In this document: in pieces, positions 1-10,361 of the stretch | Layout of the letters: each line of letters opens with the position of its first letter | Position numbering within the stretch: the stretch's first letter is position 1 | DNA from: Diplodia intermedia | Lineage: Eukaryota > Ascomycota > Dothideomycetes > Botryosphaeriales > Botryosphaeriaceae | Direction of reading: 5' to 3' | DNA: 64,000 nt | NCBI GenBank assembly: GCA_021495925.1 | Contig: JAKEKT010000007.1 | Span: 496,001-560,000 of the forward strand | Translations under genes and position numbers: made by a program | The notes under the pieces: model-generated | Seen by the model: the letters and a program-made list of their open reading frames with translations, nothing else | What the model was told of the DNA's origin: nothing | Database searches by the model: none

Positions 1-90
1 TGTTTTCTTTTTTTGTTATCCCTTTCTCTTCTTTTTGCATGAATGGAAAGGGATGGATGTATGCTGACGATGTGTGACTGTCATGTGCAG

Positions 91-204
91 CAAACGAGAG
101 GCCTGGCCCGCGAGCAGTTCCTGAAGAAGGCGCTGATCAAGAAGATTTCGAAGGGCATGGGCCTGGACGAAAATGTCGAGTACGGACTGCGGTCGGGATA
201 TTAG
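91..204 (+). CDS. 3'-terminal exon of an unidentified protein (5' part lies outside the window)
   Basis: Bases 1-90 look like the end of an intron: they finish with a branch-like CTGAC (64-68) and an acceptor tgtgcag at 84-90. The exon then encodes about 37 residues ending in ...NVEYGLRSGY and a TAG stop at 202-204. It is rich in Lys and Arg (FLKKALIKKISKG), with codon use like the coding regions nearby. I do not recognise the family from so short a tail, and the phase of the join cannot be checked because the upstream exon is missing. The gene converges on the gamma-tubulin gene, with about 680 bp between the two stops. Confidence 0.5.
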   Translation, partial: QTRGLAREQFLKKALIKKISKGMGLDENVEYGLRSGY

Positions 205-880
205 ATGCGGTTTTTTTTTATCCTTTTCCCCTCCTCTTCTTCTCTCTTGTCGTCGGCAACCCACTTTCCTGGGTTGGAAGTGAAGAGAATGGTAGCATGA
301 GAGTACGAAGATGGGGTGGTGCTCATGTTTCCAGAGGGAGGGGTGGTTGAATCAAGCATCGAACGTCAGATGAATGGGCAAGTAGTTAGTAGTAGCACGG
401 CTGGTGAGTAGGAAGATAGAGAAGAGCCGACTTGAAACGTAATCACCTCAATTACAAACACAAACTTTTTTTTTTCGAGAAGCTTTTGAGGCGTGGATAT
501 CTTTCTTCGTGCTATTCATCGTATTTTCATTCAAGGCTTCGTCTTGACATTTTTCCCTAGTCAAAGCCGGTCAAGCTGTGGAAAAGAAGAAAAGCACTAC
601 GGCATAAAAGAAGAAGAATCGTGGAAGAAAGAAAAAAAAGAGGAGAGAAATGGGAAAGTGTGGGTGGTATCATTACCTCCCTCCTCATTTTCCAAAATGT
701 CTCTTGCTTCCTTTGGTTTGTCGAATTAAGAGGATCCTAACCGTCCACCCCATGATATTCCAGGTGGGTAAAACCAAACGCCAAGCACCATGCAAGTTTC
801 AGATTCACGTACAAGCACGTAAAAGCGCCCTTCCTTCTTCCCCGCGTAAGAAGACAGGGCTGGCTCCCTCAGCGACGAAA
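205..880. other. intergenic region between two convergent genes
   Basis: This stretch holds the 3' ends of two convergent genes. It has A- and T-rich runs, for example the T-run near 464-474 and purine-rich A/G sequence at 585-650, consistent with 3' untranslated and polyadenylation sequence. The open frames here have no recognisable content. Confidence 0.6.
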
Positions 881-2531
881 TCATCGGTTGTCGGCGGGGC
901 CGCCGACGCCGGCGGTCTCGCCGGGGTCCTTGGCCTCCTTGCTGAGGTAGTCGGGCTGCTCGGCGTCCTCGTACTCGGCGATGAGGTCCTGGACGACGGC
1001 CTTTGCCTCGTCGAACTCGGACAGGCCGTCGGCGAAGGGGGCCTCGCGCTTGTACTGCTCGAGGAAGGCGTTGCGCTTGCGGAGGCGGTCGTACTGGAAC
1101 AGGATGCGCTTGAAGAGGGTGGCGACGCCCGTGTGGTTGGCGAGCATGAGGCCGGAGACGCGGTGCGACGACTGCACGTAGGGCGACTTGCGGGTGAGGG
1201 CGACCTGGATGGAGGCGGGGCCCCAGGGGATGAAGGTGGCGAGCTTGCGCTCGCGGATGCGCAGCAGCGACTTGTGCACGTCCGTCGGGTCGGCCTCGCC
1301 CTGGATGATGTTGAGGATGGAGATGTAGCACGACGTCTTGGACGGGTTGGTCGACACCATGCGGTTCTTGGGCTGCAGCAGGCGCCGCATGACCTCGAGC
1401 ACCGTCGTCTTGCGCACCGTCTTGGCCGACTCGACCTGGTCGCCGGTGAAGGGCGTGTACGAGGTCATGAGGAAGTGGCAGCGCGGGGTGGGGATCAGCG
1501 AGGCGACGATGCCGACCAGGTCGTTGTGCATGTAGCCCGGGTAGCGGAGGGTCGTGGTCGAGGCGGACATGACGGTCGAGACGAGCTGGTTGGTCTGCTG
1601 GAACGAAGGCTCCTGGACATGCAGCGTGTTGGCGGCGATGCGCGAGAGGGCACCGTTGTCGAGCACGACGACCGAGTCGGCGTTCTGCGTCAGGCGGCGC
1701 ATGGAGAGCAGACTGTTGTACGGCTGCACAACGACGTCGCCCGCGTTCTGCGTGTCCGGGAAGACCGAGTACGTCTGGATCAGCTTCTTGGGGAAGCGGT
1801 CGTTCATGCGCTCGAGCAGAAAGGACCCCAGACCAGAACCGGTACCACCGGCGATTGAGTGCAGCAGCATGAAGCCTTCCAGGGAGTCGCTACCGTCGGC
1901 TTCGCGGTCGATCATGTCCATGACTTCCTCGTTCACCGACTCGCCCATGGCGTAACCTGCCGCCCAGTTGTTGCCGGCGCCGGTGCCATCCTTGTGCACG
2001 TAAAAGTTCTCCGGGTTGTAGATGTTCTTGTAGGGGCCGCTTAGAATGCCGTTGATGACCTGTAGAGCGCGCGCGTAAGTTGGTGTTGTCGGGGGACTTC
2101 GGCTCTTCCACGTACACGAGGCTCAAGATCGAGGAGAATGGCGCGCGGAATGTAGCGAGTGTCGTCAGACTGAGAGGCCTGTTAGCATCGTAGCCGGCTC
2201 TCGTGGCAATGGACTTGCGGGGGGAACGTGCCTGGTAGAAGAAGACATCCTTCCGGTCACCGCCCTCGGTCGCGAAGTCTTCGAGGTTGCCGTCCTGGTT
2301 GATGCCGTGCTCCTGGCAAAGCTGCTGCCAGAATTGGCTGCCAACTGTACAGGAGTCAGCTTGGTGTTCATCTCGGCATGGCGCGGTGGAGAGCTGCGGG
2401 AGACGGGCGGAGGAGAGCAGACGCACCGCTGTTGCCGCACTGGCCGGCCTGGAGGGTTATGATTTCTCTGCGAGAGGGTCAGCGCATGATTTGGGGCGTG
2501 GCGGGGCCATGAAGCAGGCGTACCTAGGCAT
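881..2531 (-). CDS. tubG: gamma-tubulin
   Basis: Gamma-tubulin nucleates microtubules at spindle pole bodies within the gamma-tubulin complex and binds GTP. I read five exons (minus strand): 2524-2531, 2427-2467, 2232-2344, 2116-2169 and 881-2059, giving 464 residues. The N-terminus reads [16 protein letters not shown]. The tubulin GTP-binding loop GGTGSG is at residues 143-148, and [31 protein letters not shown]-like and SEFDEA segments are gamma-class rather than beta-class. The first coding exon is only 8 bp. Intron 3 (2170-2231) must start with GC: only CAG|GCACGT joined to TCTGACGACAC restores the conserved [14 protein letters not shown] region in frame. The C-terminus ([14 protein letters not shown]) runs past the usual family end. 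The gene is divergent from the membrane-protein gene at 3059. Identity is certain; the intron borders are inferred from conserved protein sequence. Confidence 0.96.
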
Positions 2532-3058
2532 TGTGGAGCGTGGAGATGTTGGGTGAAGCTTCAGGCGCGAGAGACGCGTTGCGGGCGCAAACTCGCGTTG
2601 CCCAAGCTCAACCGCCCGACCCACGTCACTCCCGCCCTGTCACGCCGCCCTCTCCCGACCACCGCCCTGATCATCAACCGTCTGCTTGAAACTGGCCCCA
2701 ACTCACGACACTGCTGCTATGCCTTGCTCGAAATCCGCCGCTGAGCAGGACATGTCTCCGCGCAGCGAGCAACGACCTCTCTGCGGTGCAGCCGTGCTGT
2801 TATGTTTAGCTGCGCAGCGTTGAGGATCCAGCACCCTCGCCAATCTCGCAGTCGATATGCAAGATGGTTACATGGTGACATGGCAGTGAGGGCGTTCTAT
2901 ACGGACCTAAGAATAGCTCGTGGCGTTGAAGGAATACAATTTTGCCGGACGACTCACCGATGGCCTCGCCGAGGCCTGGCTGCTTCCTCTCTATAAAGTC
3001 AGTCTTGCTCCTCTCGACATTCTCGCACAACACCCTGTCATTCGTTGTTTGCACCACC
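2532..3058. promoter_or_regulatory. shared upstream region of gamma-tubulin and a membrane-protein gene
   Basis: These 527 bp lie between two divergent start codons and must hold both promoters and 5' leaders. The plus-strand leader ends in a favourable context, caccaccATG at 3059. I see no clear TATA box or other element that I can name. Confidence 0.5.
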
Positions 3059-4492
3059 ATGAAGCGAGGAGCCTTGGCTAGCGGACTGATATCCGAGGAC
3101 TATATTATCCCAGTCCACGGCTGTGCCAGACATGAATATCTGCGAACATACGACGACGTCCTGGGCCAACTCGGCACTCTTTATCTCACTGGCCTTCTTA
3201 CATATACCCATCTCCTTTGGGTGCGCGGCGAATCCATTTGGGACTGGAGGCCTTTCTTCTTCCTCCTCTCCCCACTAACCGTCGTCGTTCAGCACCTCTT
3301 GGCCACCAGTACTATATTCTTCCACTTTTTCCGCTCAAAGCTGAAGTCCGACGAGCACTCGTTCGACATTCGCATTCCTCTACGAGTGCTCTTTGGCCGT
3401 GTTCCGCCTACTCCAGCAACCGAACTCACGGGCGAGTCTCTCTTGTCCCAAGAAAAAGCGTCCTCTCCACCAACACCCACTCAACCCAACGACTTTTCAA
3501 CCCTACTGGGCCCCGCCAAAACTCTCGGTGTCCTCGCGCAGTTCGCCAGCCTTGTATGCTACATCACCTACTGCGTTTTCAGCATTAGGCTCTTCCTGCG
3601 ACGCCGCTCGCACGACCCCGCCTCTCTCGTCAACGCCGATTTTCTCGCTCTTCAACTCTCCATAGCAGGACTGTTCCTCGCCTTGTTATCACTGCCTTAC
3701 ACACCCTTCATATCCATCCGCCTCTTCACCGAGCCGGTCCCCGTACTGCCTCCATCCTACCGCAAAAGCACCCTCCACCACGTCATTCTCTTCTCCCGCG
3801 ACAGCTCCTCCCCCTCCCTCTACGCGCCCCGCTACGCCCCCTCCCTCTTCACCTACCTCCAGCAATTCCGCCAAATCTTCTACTTCGAAGCCATCAACGC
3901 CTTCCTCATCTTCACCGACCTCGGCACCGTCCCGCCCATCCCGCTGCACGCCGTCATCGCCAACTACGACTCCTTCGGCGCCGTCCCGCTGCCGCCGCTG
4001 CGCGAGGACTACTACTTCGTCGAGGTGGGCGGCCGCCTGCTCTTCGCGGCCTTCATGCTGCGCGGCGTGCGCGAGGCGGTGCGCGGGCGGCGGCTGTGGG
4101 AGAAGGAGGCGCTGGCGGCGCAGCAGGCGTTGCTGGAACCGCCGACGGCCACCGGAACATCATCGTCTTCCGCCGACCCTTCGCCTTCCGCGTCGTCTTC
4201 TTCTGTCTCTGAGGAGCGGGACGGAGGTGTTGTGACTGTGGCGTGGACCTGGGTCAAGACGTTCGCGGCTGACCCGCTGGCGTACACGCCGTCCATCTCG
4301 ACCATGTTTCCCTATCTGATGGTGGCCGGTAGCGCCATGGCGATATGGACCCGTTTGTGGCCGCAGATTGCGGACTGGGAGAGGTGGCCGGCGGATGTGC
4401 CGTGTCCCGAGCAGTGGAGGGATCCGTTGGTGGGGAAGTGGGAGGGCTTGTGGGAGTGGTGGTGGTTGGGGCAGAAGTTGACGAGGGATTGA
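3059..4492 (+). CDS. multi-pass membrane protein of unknown function
   Basis: A single exon encodes 477 residues. I chose the ATG at 3059 (MKRGALASGL) because of its caccaccATG context. The frame stays open to an upstream ATG at 2942, which would add 39 residues. Five hydrophobic stretches are visible, near LYLTGLLTYTHLLW, FFFLLSPLTVVVQHLLA, LGVLAQFASLVCYITYCVF, LQLSIAGLFLALLSLPY and, near the C-terminus, YLMVAGSAMAIWTRLW. A hydrophilic Ser/Thr/Pro stretch follows the second, and a Ser-rich segment (SSSSADPSPSASSSSVS) precedes the last. The C-terminus is Trp-rich (WEGLWEWWWLGQ). I do not recognise the family. The length, composition and uninterrupted frame support a real gene for an integral membrane protein; the compartment is unknown. 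Confidence 0.8.
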   Translation: MKRGALASGLISEDYIIPVHGCARHEYLRTYDDVLGQLGTLYLTGLLTYTHLLWVRGESIWDWRPFFFLLSPLTVVVQHLLATSTIFFHFFRSKLKSDEHSFDIRIPLRVLFGRVPPTPATELTGESLLSQEKASSPPTPTQPNDFSTLLGPAKTLGVLAQFASLVCYITYCVFSIRLFLRRRSHDPASLVNADFLALQLSIAGLFLALLSLPYTPFISIRLFTEPVPVLPPSYRKSTLHHVILFSRDSSSPSLYAPRYAPSLFTYLQQFRQIFYFEAINAFLIFTDLGTVPPIPLHAVIANYDSFGAVPLPPLREDYYFVEVGGRLLFAAFMLRGVREAVRGRRLWEKEALAAQQALLEPPTATGTSSSSADPSPSASSSSVSEERDGGVVTVAWTWVKTFAADPLAYTPSISTMFPYLMVAGSAMAIWTRLWPQIADWERWPADVPCPEQWRDPLVGKWEGLWEWWWLGQKLTRD

Positions 4493-6554
4493 AGGCTGGG
4501 GTGTGCGGGTTTGCTGGAAGATATCTCTGGAGGGGTGGTTTTGGGAATGGGCGGTTGGCATATATTCTGGTGTTGTGTTGTTGCAGTGAAGTGACGATGT
4601 TCGCGTTTGGGAGGTGGAAGACACAGTGGTAGAAGCAGTAAGCAATGTGACGGAAGATAACGAATATGCAAGCTAATGAGAATTCAACCCGATTAGTCGA
4701 TGTGAATTTCGCAAGCTCAGTGTCCCGACACTGGGTACAGCCGCAGAAGCGGCAGTTGAGGCGTTGATGTGACCCTTGAATGCACGTTGAACCATCCCAA
4801 CGGGCTTTTCTCACGGCACCCCGACCTGCACAAAAAGAAGTAAGAAGAAGGCCAAAAGGTCCAGCAGCGAACCGAGAATCGAACTTGCAAAAAAAGATGC
4901 GTGGACTAAATCCATTCGCCCCGTTGTCCACCACATGCGCGGACTGAATCCCTTCGCCCCGCGTTGCGGCGCCAACCGGGCGCTGGGAGGCTACTGTGCA
5001 CGATCTCTACCAACTTTCTTTGGAGCAACGGCCTTTCTCGGTCACCAGCCCGGTCGCCAGCCCCAGAATACATACGTTCCCCCACCATCAACACCCCACC
5101 CATATTTACAGTGGCGATCGAGGATGATTCAGATGTTGACTTTCTGGAGGTGCCGTCCTTGTGCTACAGTAGAAGAGAGTCGCTGTTTGGAATTTGAGGT
5201 AGTCCGTAATATGGTCTGTGTCTGGCTTCGGTGTTCAGGTCATTGTATCGCCTCGTTCATCAGCAATAAGTTTCAGAAATGCTGAATTTTAGGCAAAACG
5301 AGTTAGTCACTGATGCCCATCTCACTTTCGGTATCGAGCTGTCAACTGAAATCTTTGGTTGAAGGAAGCCGAAGAAGTGAATTTGTCAAGGATGGTCACA
5401 TGTGATGATGGCTCCCTTATCGCCGGGGATGAATGATGTATCTCGAAGAACAACGTGCAGCATTATATATTGACAAGGCTGTGCTTATATGATAGATAAT
5501 GGCGTTAAACGACATACGACTCAATCTGCATTCAACGCCGCTATCTACATAAATCAGCCGGCCATCACCGCCATTGATGCATCTTCAACATAGGTGCACT
5601 CGTTATCATTCTCTCAAATAATACTTTGATGTATGTCTTATCACTGGCGGCTTTTCCATGTCTTGTACATATTTAAATATCGGTATGGGACCTTACCCAG
5701 CTAGCCATAGGTGAATTCTGGACCGCAGATTCACTTTGACTGCGACTGTGCCTCATCCAGCAATGGAAGTCGACTTTAGTTGCTTGATCCAAGTGAGAGC
5801 AGCATTTCATGAGCTTCACACAATCTGTATCACTCCTCTGAATCATTTGTTGGAGTGATTCAGCGTCAACTCACTACGCATCATTCTTGCGTAATGATAT
5901 GGCTCATTAAAATCAATACTCGCCAATAATCGCCTTACTGAATTAGCCCGACTGGACAAGTTCATGGATAAGCGGGACCAGAAGAACGAGAAGTTTTTGT
6001 TGTCTTCCTTTGTTCCTTTCCTGATATGGAGCAGTAGGCATCCGACGTGGCGTGTGGAGGGGAACAGATGCACTTTATCTCCTTCCATGTCCACGCGCCT
6101 CCCCCAGTGATTGTGAAGCGTGACACGTCAAATGGTTTACCAATCCTTCAAAATGTTTGTGATTGACCGGAAGTAGACTCCATGCATCATTTCACTGATG
6201 TGAGGTTGCCGTACAATCCGGCATCTATTCTATGAGGTAGTTTCTTCACCTCGAAAGGTAGCCCTTTCCATAAGCTCACTTACAAGTCCCCACCAATTTC
6301 CACCTCATGCCGCTCAATAGGCCGGTCGGCATAAGCCTCAAAAATTCAATTGATGTCTCAGTGCCTCCAGCCTTAGTGTCGTGGGTCGCCGCTTTCCAAA
6401 TATACACAGCCTCAGCTCCAGCCACCCGTGTCTTATAACCACTGTCTTGCCTACCGGCCATCCCGTCCGCCACCATTCCGCCACTGCCACGCGCAGTAGG
6501 GAATGTGTTCATACTGCGTGGCTGGACTTGTCTCTCCATTTCCTTCCAGAAGGC
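4493..6554. other. long intergenic region with an AT-rich part and a short tandem duplication
   Basis: No gene is supported over about 2.1 kb. From about 5200 to 6350 the sequence is visibly more AT-rich than its flanks and dense in stops in all frames. A 27-nt segment at 4897-4923 is repeated with three changes at 4935-4961. An AGTTCGATTCTC-like string near 4876 (minus strand) resembles a tRNA T-loop, but the arms do not pair, so I do not call a tRNA. Confidence 0.6.
4897..4961. repeat. 27-nt tandem duplication with 38-nt spacing
   Basis: Copy 1 at 4897-4923 and copy 2 at 4935-4961 both begin ATGCG and end TTCGCCCCG, with three mismatches between them. The spacing of 38 nt puts the two in different frames. 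Both would encode MRGLNPFAP, and all three changes fall at third codon positions. Confidence 0.8.
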
Positions 6555-8039
6555 TCAGCGCAGCCACTCGTTGGGAATCCCTTTCGATGGGTCGTAATCC
6601 AGCGCCACGAGATCAGGTTGCCGCTGCTGCTGTTCGGCCTGGCCGTCCTCCTCGCCCACGAGGTCAGCCCAGCGAAGCTCGTAGCTGAACACCGTCCGCC
6701 TGAGCAATTCATCCTGTCCACAACAGTCAGCAAGTGCGTCATCTCCATCAACAGCCCTAAAGCCTTCAACAACAACCCAAAAAATTCTCGAAAGAAAGAA
6801 AAGTGGGAAAGGGGAAAAAAAAGTAAGAGAGGAGACCACCCACCCCCGGATCCTCCTCAAACATGACCTTCTCCATGACGCTCTCGCCCAACTTCCTCAC
6901 CCTCAACCCCGCCGCCGCCGCGACATCGAAAAACGCCAAATCCCTCTGCAACAGCCACGGCCTGTACGGCGAGAAGAACACGTACGCCACCGCCTCCCTT
7001 GCCCTCTTCATCGTCCGCCTCACGCTCTCGACCAGCTTCGCGTGCTCGCTGTGGTTGAACAGCAGGTCCGCCAGGATCAGCACGTCGAAGCCGTCGCCGT
7101 CGACGCGATCGCCCTCGGGGGGCAGGTGCGCCAGCAGCGGCGCCGGGTCCGCGCCCCACAGGTACCCCTCGACCCGCAGCACGGCGGGCGAGAGGGCCGG
7201 GTGCGCGTGGGCGGCGTTGTGGCGCAGGTTGGCGACGAGGTCGGCGTCCGGGTAGTCGGTGCAGACGACGACGCGCGACCCGCCGCCGCCGCGCGCGTCG
7301 CCGAGCGCGCAGACGAGGCTGGGCAGCCCTGCGCCTGCGCCTAGCTCGAGCACCGTGCGGTCCCGCACCGATTGCGGCGCCGGTAGCGTCTCGAGGAAGC
7401 GCGAGATGGTGCGCGCTGCGTTCCAGATGTGGTGGCCCTGTTTGTTTGTTTAATTCACTTTTTGTTGGCGGTTGGGTTCGTGGGGGGGTTGGGATGGTTG
7501 GTCTGAGACGGAGAGGTTGGATGGGGGTGAGGGTGAGGGGAGGGGCGGGGGGTGGTGGGAGGTGGTGGAGTGAGACTTGGTGTGAGGATACATGTCGGAC
7601 TCGAATTTGTCTCTGGTGCTTCATGTGCTTCGCATCCGGAAAAGACAAAAAGGAAAAAGGAAGAGGAATACGTAAATCATCCAAAGTGCTATACGACGCG
7701 GGTCAGGAAGAAGTTGCGGCATCCTGCCGTTGTGTGGAGCAGACAGAAAATGCAGGATTCTGAACCCCAGAGAAAGACAGAAAAAAAAAGGCGGGAAAAG
7801 AAAAGATAGGTTGACGACGCCAACAATAGAACACGCCAAATCCAAAAACAGTATGCAGAAGAGATTTGAAAGAGTGAGACCACACTTACCCAAAGCGGAT
7901 TGAAGCCCACCAGCCTGACCTTCAATTCCTCGCCCGACTCCAGCTTGTGCGTCGCATACGTCGGCGGCTTCTCTGGCTGGAAGTAGCCCTCGGGTTCTTG
8001 GAAGAGGTCCAGGCCTCCTGCTTCATCATCTGACGACAT
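6555..8039 (-). CDS. efm7: EFM7/NNT1-type SAM-dependent protein methyltransferase
   Basis: This family (yeast Efm7, formerly Nnt1) methylates the N-terminal residues of translation elongation factor eEF1A, using S-adenosylmethionine. I read three exons: 7890-8039, 6844-7437 and 6555-6713, giving 300 residues. The join ...VGFNPLW|GHHIWNAART restores the conserved start of the fold. Motif I VLELGAGAGLPSLV lies at residues 79-92, followed by VVVCTDYPD, FDVLILADLLFNHSEH and a VFFSPYRPW motif. The last exon supplies the conserved end, DELLRRTVFSYELRW. The first intron (7438-7889, 452 nt) is several times longer than the other introns in this window; the second is 130 nt. Substrate assignment follows the family and is not shown by the sequence. 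A more general methyltransferase-16 label is the fallback. Confidence 0.88.
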
Positions 8040-8940
8040 TTCAATATTGACCTGAGCCCGGTGGCGATCACGAGCGGCTTGAGTTTAGAACGAAAGGGTT
8101 GTGGAGGTTGGGCTGTTCGAGGTGAGTCCTTCGCCGTGCGGCAAAATGCCGGTGAATTTTTCTTCGGCCCACGGCACGTGAGTGAGACTAGCCGGGTGAT
8201 GGAAAAGACCATATAATTTAGTTGAGGAATCTGATTATAATAATGTAATAGCAAATAACTCGAGGAGAGATCTTATTGGATGCAGCTTCATGGAAATTGT
8301 TGGCCCGAGGAATGTAATTACCAGTCCAGAATCAATGCCCTTGTCTGTACCGCCCCTTCGACTTGCCTGACTTGGTTAGCCGTCGTCGCCATCTAACTAT
8401 GCCATTGTCGCAACAACCGTCGGAAATATTGAGGAAAGTAAACTTTGCACGGATTTCAGAAATGAGAGACATTGGTCATCGTGCTTGCTTCTCCTGCCAT
8501 CAGCAAGAAGTGAGTTAAAAGTAAGTAGCTACAAGAAATAACAAGACAGCTGTCTTGCTCGGCCGTACAAGCATGACGTTCCCCCACCTCGACCCTTGCT
8601 TCTCATGCTTGCGACTGAAAAGAAGAATATTGTAAAGGTCTTGACGCAACAACCGAAGAAATCCTTTCGTATCAAAGCGTGCCGTGAAGGTAATCCGAAA
8701 TCGCCACATCGACCGTGCGGATTCCTCACCACACCGAAAGATGATTCTCCAGACGGGAACAGTTCAGACTCGCTCATGTGGGACGAGGGAAAAACACACT
8801 AAATGATTCGCTGCGCAACGCTTCCGTATATACTGTACAAACTGGACCAAGGTAAATATTAAGCCACAAGAAGGTTGTAAACAAGCCGTGCGCCGGGGTA
8901 TAAAGCATCAATGCCGGGCGCAGTCAATGGCTTAGTATTT
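8040..8940. other. intergenic region
   Basis: Upstream of the EFM7-like gene and downstream of the SUN gene, both on the minus strand. The sequence is AT-rich, especially at 8200-8330 and 8500-8660, and I see no gene in it. Confidence 0.55.
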
Positions 8941-10361
8941 TTATGCGTCAGTGAGCACGTAGCTAGCAGTTCCAGAAGAGACAGAGACCTGTTGCCTTCG
9001 TCAGCGTTTGTCTTCTTGTGAGCAGTCCAACGTCTCGTGCACTTACCGTGCAACCGTCGTCATTGCAGGAGTCGTAGCTGCTGCCAGAGCAGAAGCCCTT
9101 GCCGACAATGTACTTGCAGGTGCCCGACATGTTGTCGCCCTTGAGCTCAATGTTGAAGTCGAGCTTCTCAAGCGTCGTAGGCTTGTTCTGGAAGATCGAG
9201 AGCCAAGCCGCGCCGTTGGAGTAGCCGACACCAAGGTTGATAGGAGCCCAGTTGCCGATGGGGGAGTCGCCGTTGGACCAAGTGCAGCCGTCCTCGACCG
9301 AGACACCAAGAGGGTTAATGTAGTACTGGGCTGAAGTGGCCTTGCCCTGCCACTGGTAGTAGCTGGTCTGCTCAGGGCAAGTGAGCGGCTGCAGCTCGCC
9401 GGGCTGAACGTCGATGGGGATAACCATGGCCTCAGTACCTGCAAATCGGTCAGACGAAAACACTGTTTTAGCAGAACTGGGGAAACTTACCAGGGTAGTC
9501 GGTACGGCAAACCGCGGCCTGCTCACTAAGCTCGCTCTGAACCTGAACGGTAACCTTCTCGGAACCCTTGATGCAGAGAGTCTTGAAGTTGGGGTTGGTG
9601 AGAGTGAGCTTTCCGTCCGAGCAGAGAAGACCACCGACGGACTGGCCAGTGGCACCCTGGGCGGTGGGCCACTGAGCCTTTTGGTAGCCGGCAGGGCAGG
9701 CATAAGAGCAGTAGGCGCCCTCAGTGCAGCAGCTGTCGCCGAGGCACATTTCGGCAACGGTGGTCATGATGTCGTCGAGACCGCTGGCACCAACAATGTT
9801 GGCCGTCTGGACACCGATCCAACCACCAAGACCCATCCAGGAAACCGGCACGGCACCGTAGTCGCTGGGGAACTCGGAGCAGGGGATGTCGTCAGGGAAG
9901 TCCGAGTCGAGGCCCTTGGCGGAAGAGGACGAGGAAGAAGAGCTCTTGGTGGGGGTGCTCTTCGCAGCCTCAGAGGTGCTGGACGGCGAGGGGGTGGGCG
10001 TAGGGGTAGGGGTGGAAGAGGAGGCCGGCGGGGTGTAGGCGGCAGACGAAGTCGAAGCCCAAGTCGAAGTCGGAGGGGCCGAGGAGCTGGTAGGGGCCTC
10101 GTAAGAGGCGGCAGCAACGGAGAGCTCGCCATCGGCCCAGATAAGGCGGCCGGCAGCGATGCCCTCGTCGCACTCGGACTGAGGGATGATTGCGCCGTTC
10201 AGCTCGCAGACGGTGACGACTTCCATCTGGACGTCGACGTCCTGCCTCTTCTCGACCTCACGACGGGGGTGGAAGTGGGCATGGCGGTGGCTGCCAGATC
10301 CGACGGCCAGGGCCGAGGCGGAAGCCAACAGGGGCAGAGTAGCAAGGGCGATGTTGCGCAT
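8941..10361 (-). CDS. secreted SUN-family (GH132) cell-wall protein
   Basis: SUN proteins (yeast Sim1, Uth1, Nca3 and Sun4; Aspergillus Sun1) are secreted or wall-bound proteins, assigned to GH132, that act in septation and wall remodelling. I read three exons: 9491-10361, 9047-9438 and 8941-8988, giving 436 residues. The last exon adds only VSVSSGTASYVLTDA. A signal peptide covers about residues 1-18 (ending SASALA), and a KR site at 38-39 suggests Kex2-type processing. A Ser/Thr/Pro-rich linker follows at roughly 80-150, then the Cys-rich SUN domain with blocks such as FPDDIPCSEFPSDYGAVPV, TEAMVIPIDV and YYQWQGKATSAQYYINP. Joining CRTDYPG|TEAMV across the 52-nt intron restores the family sequence. 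A TATAAA-like sequence lies about 45 nt upstream of the ATG. Confidence 0.93.

Noticed and set aside
650..1858. 402-codon plus-strand frame over the gamma-tubulin gene.
   Set aside because: It is antisense to well-supported gamma-tubulin coding sequence; GC-rich codons keep the opposite frame open.
881..2531. First impression of beta-tubulin.
   Set aside because: [17 protein letters not shown], the C-terminal region and overall sequence match gamma-tubulin instead.
4855..4885. Possible tRNA T-loop on the minus strand (AGTTCGATTCTCGG).
   Set aside because: The T-stem has only two or three pairs and no acceptor 5' strand is found about 72 nt away.
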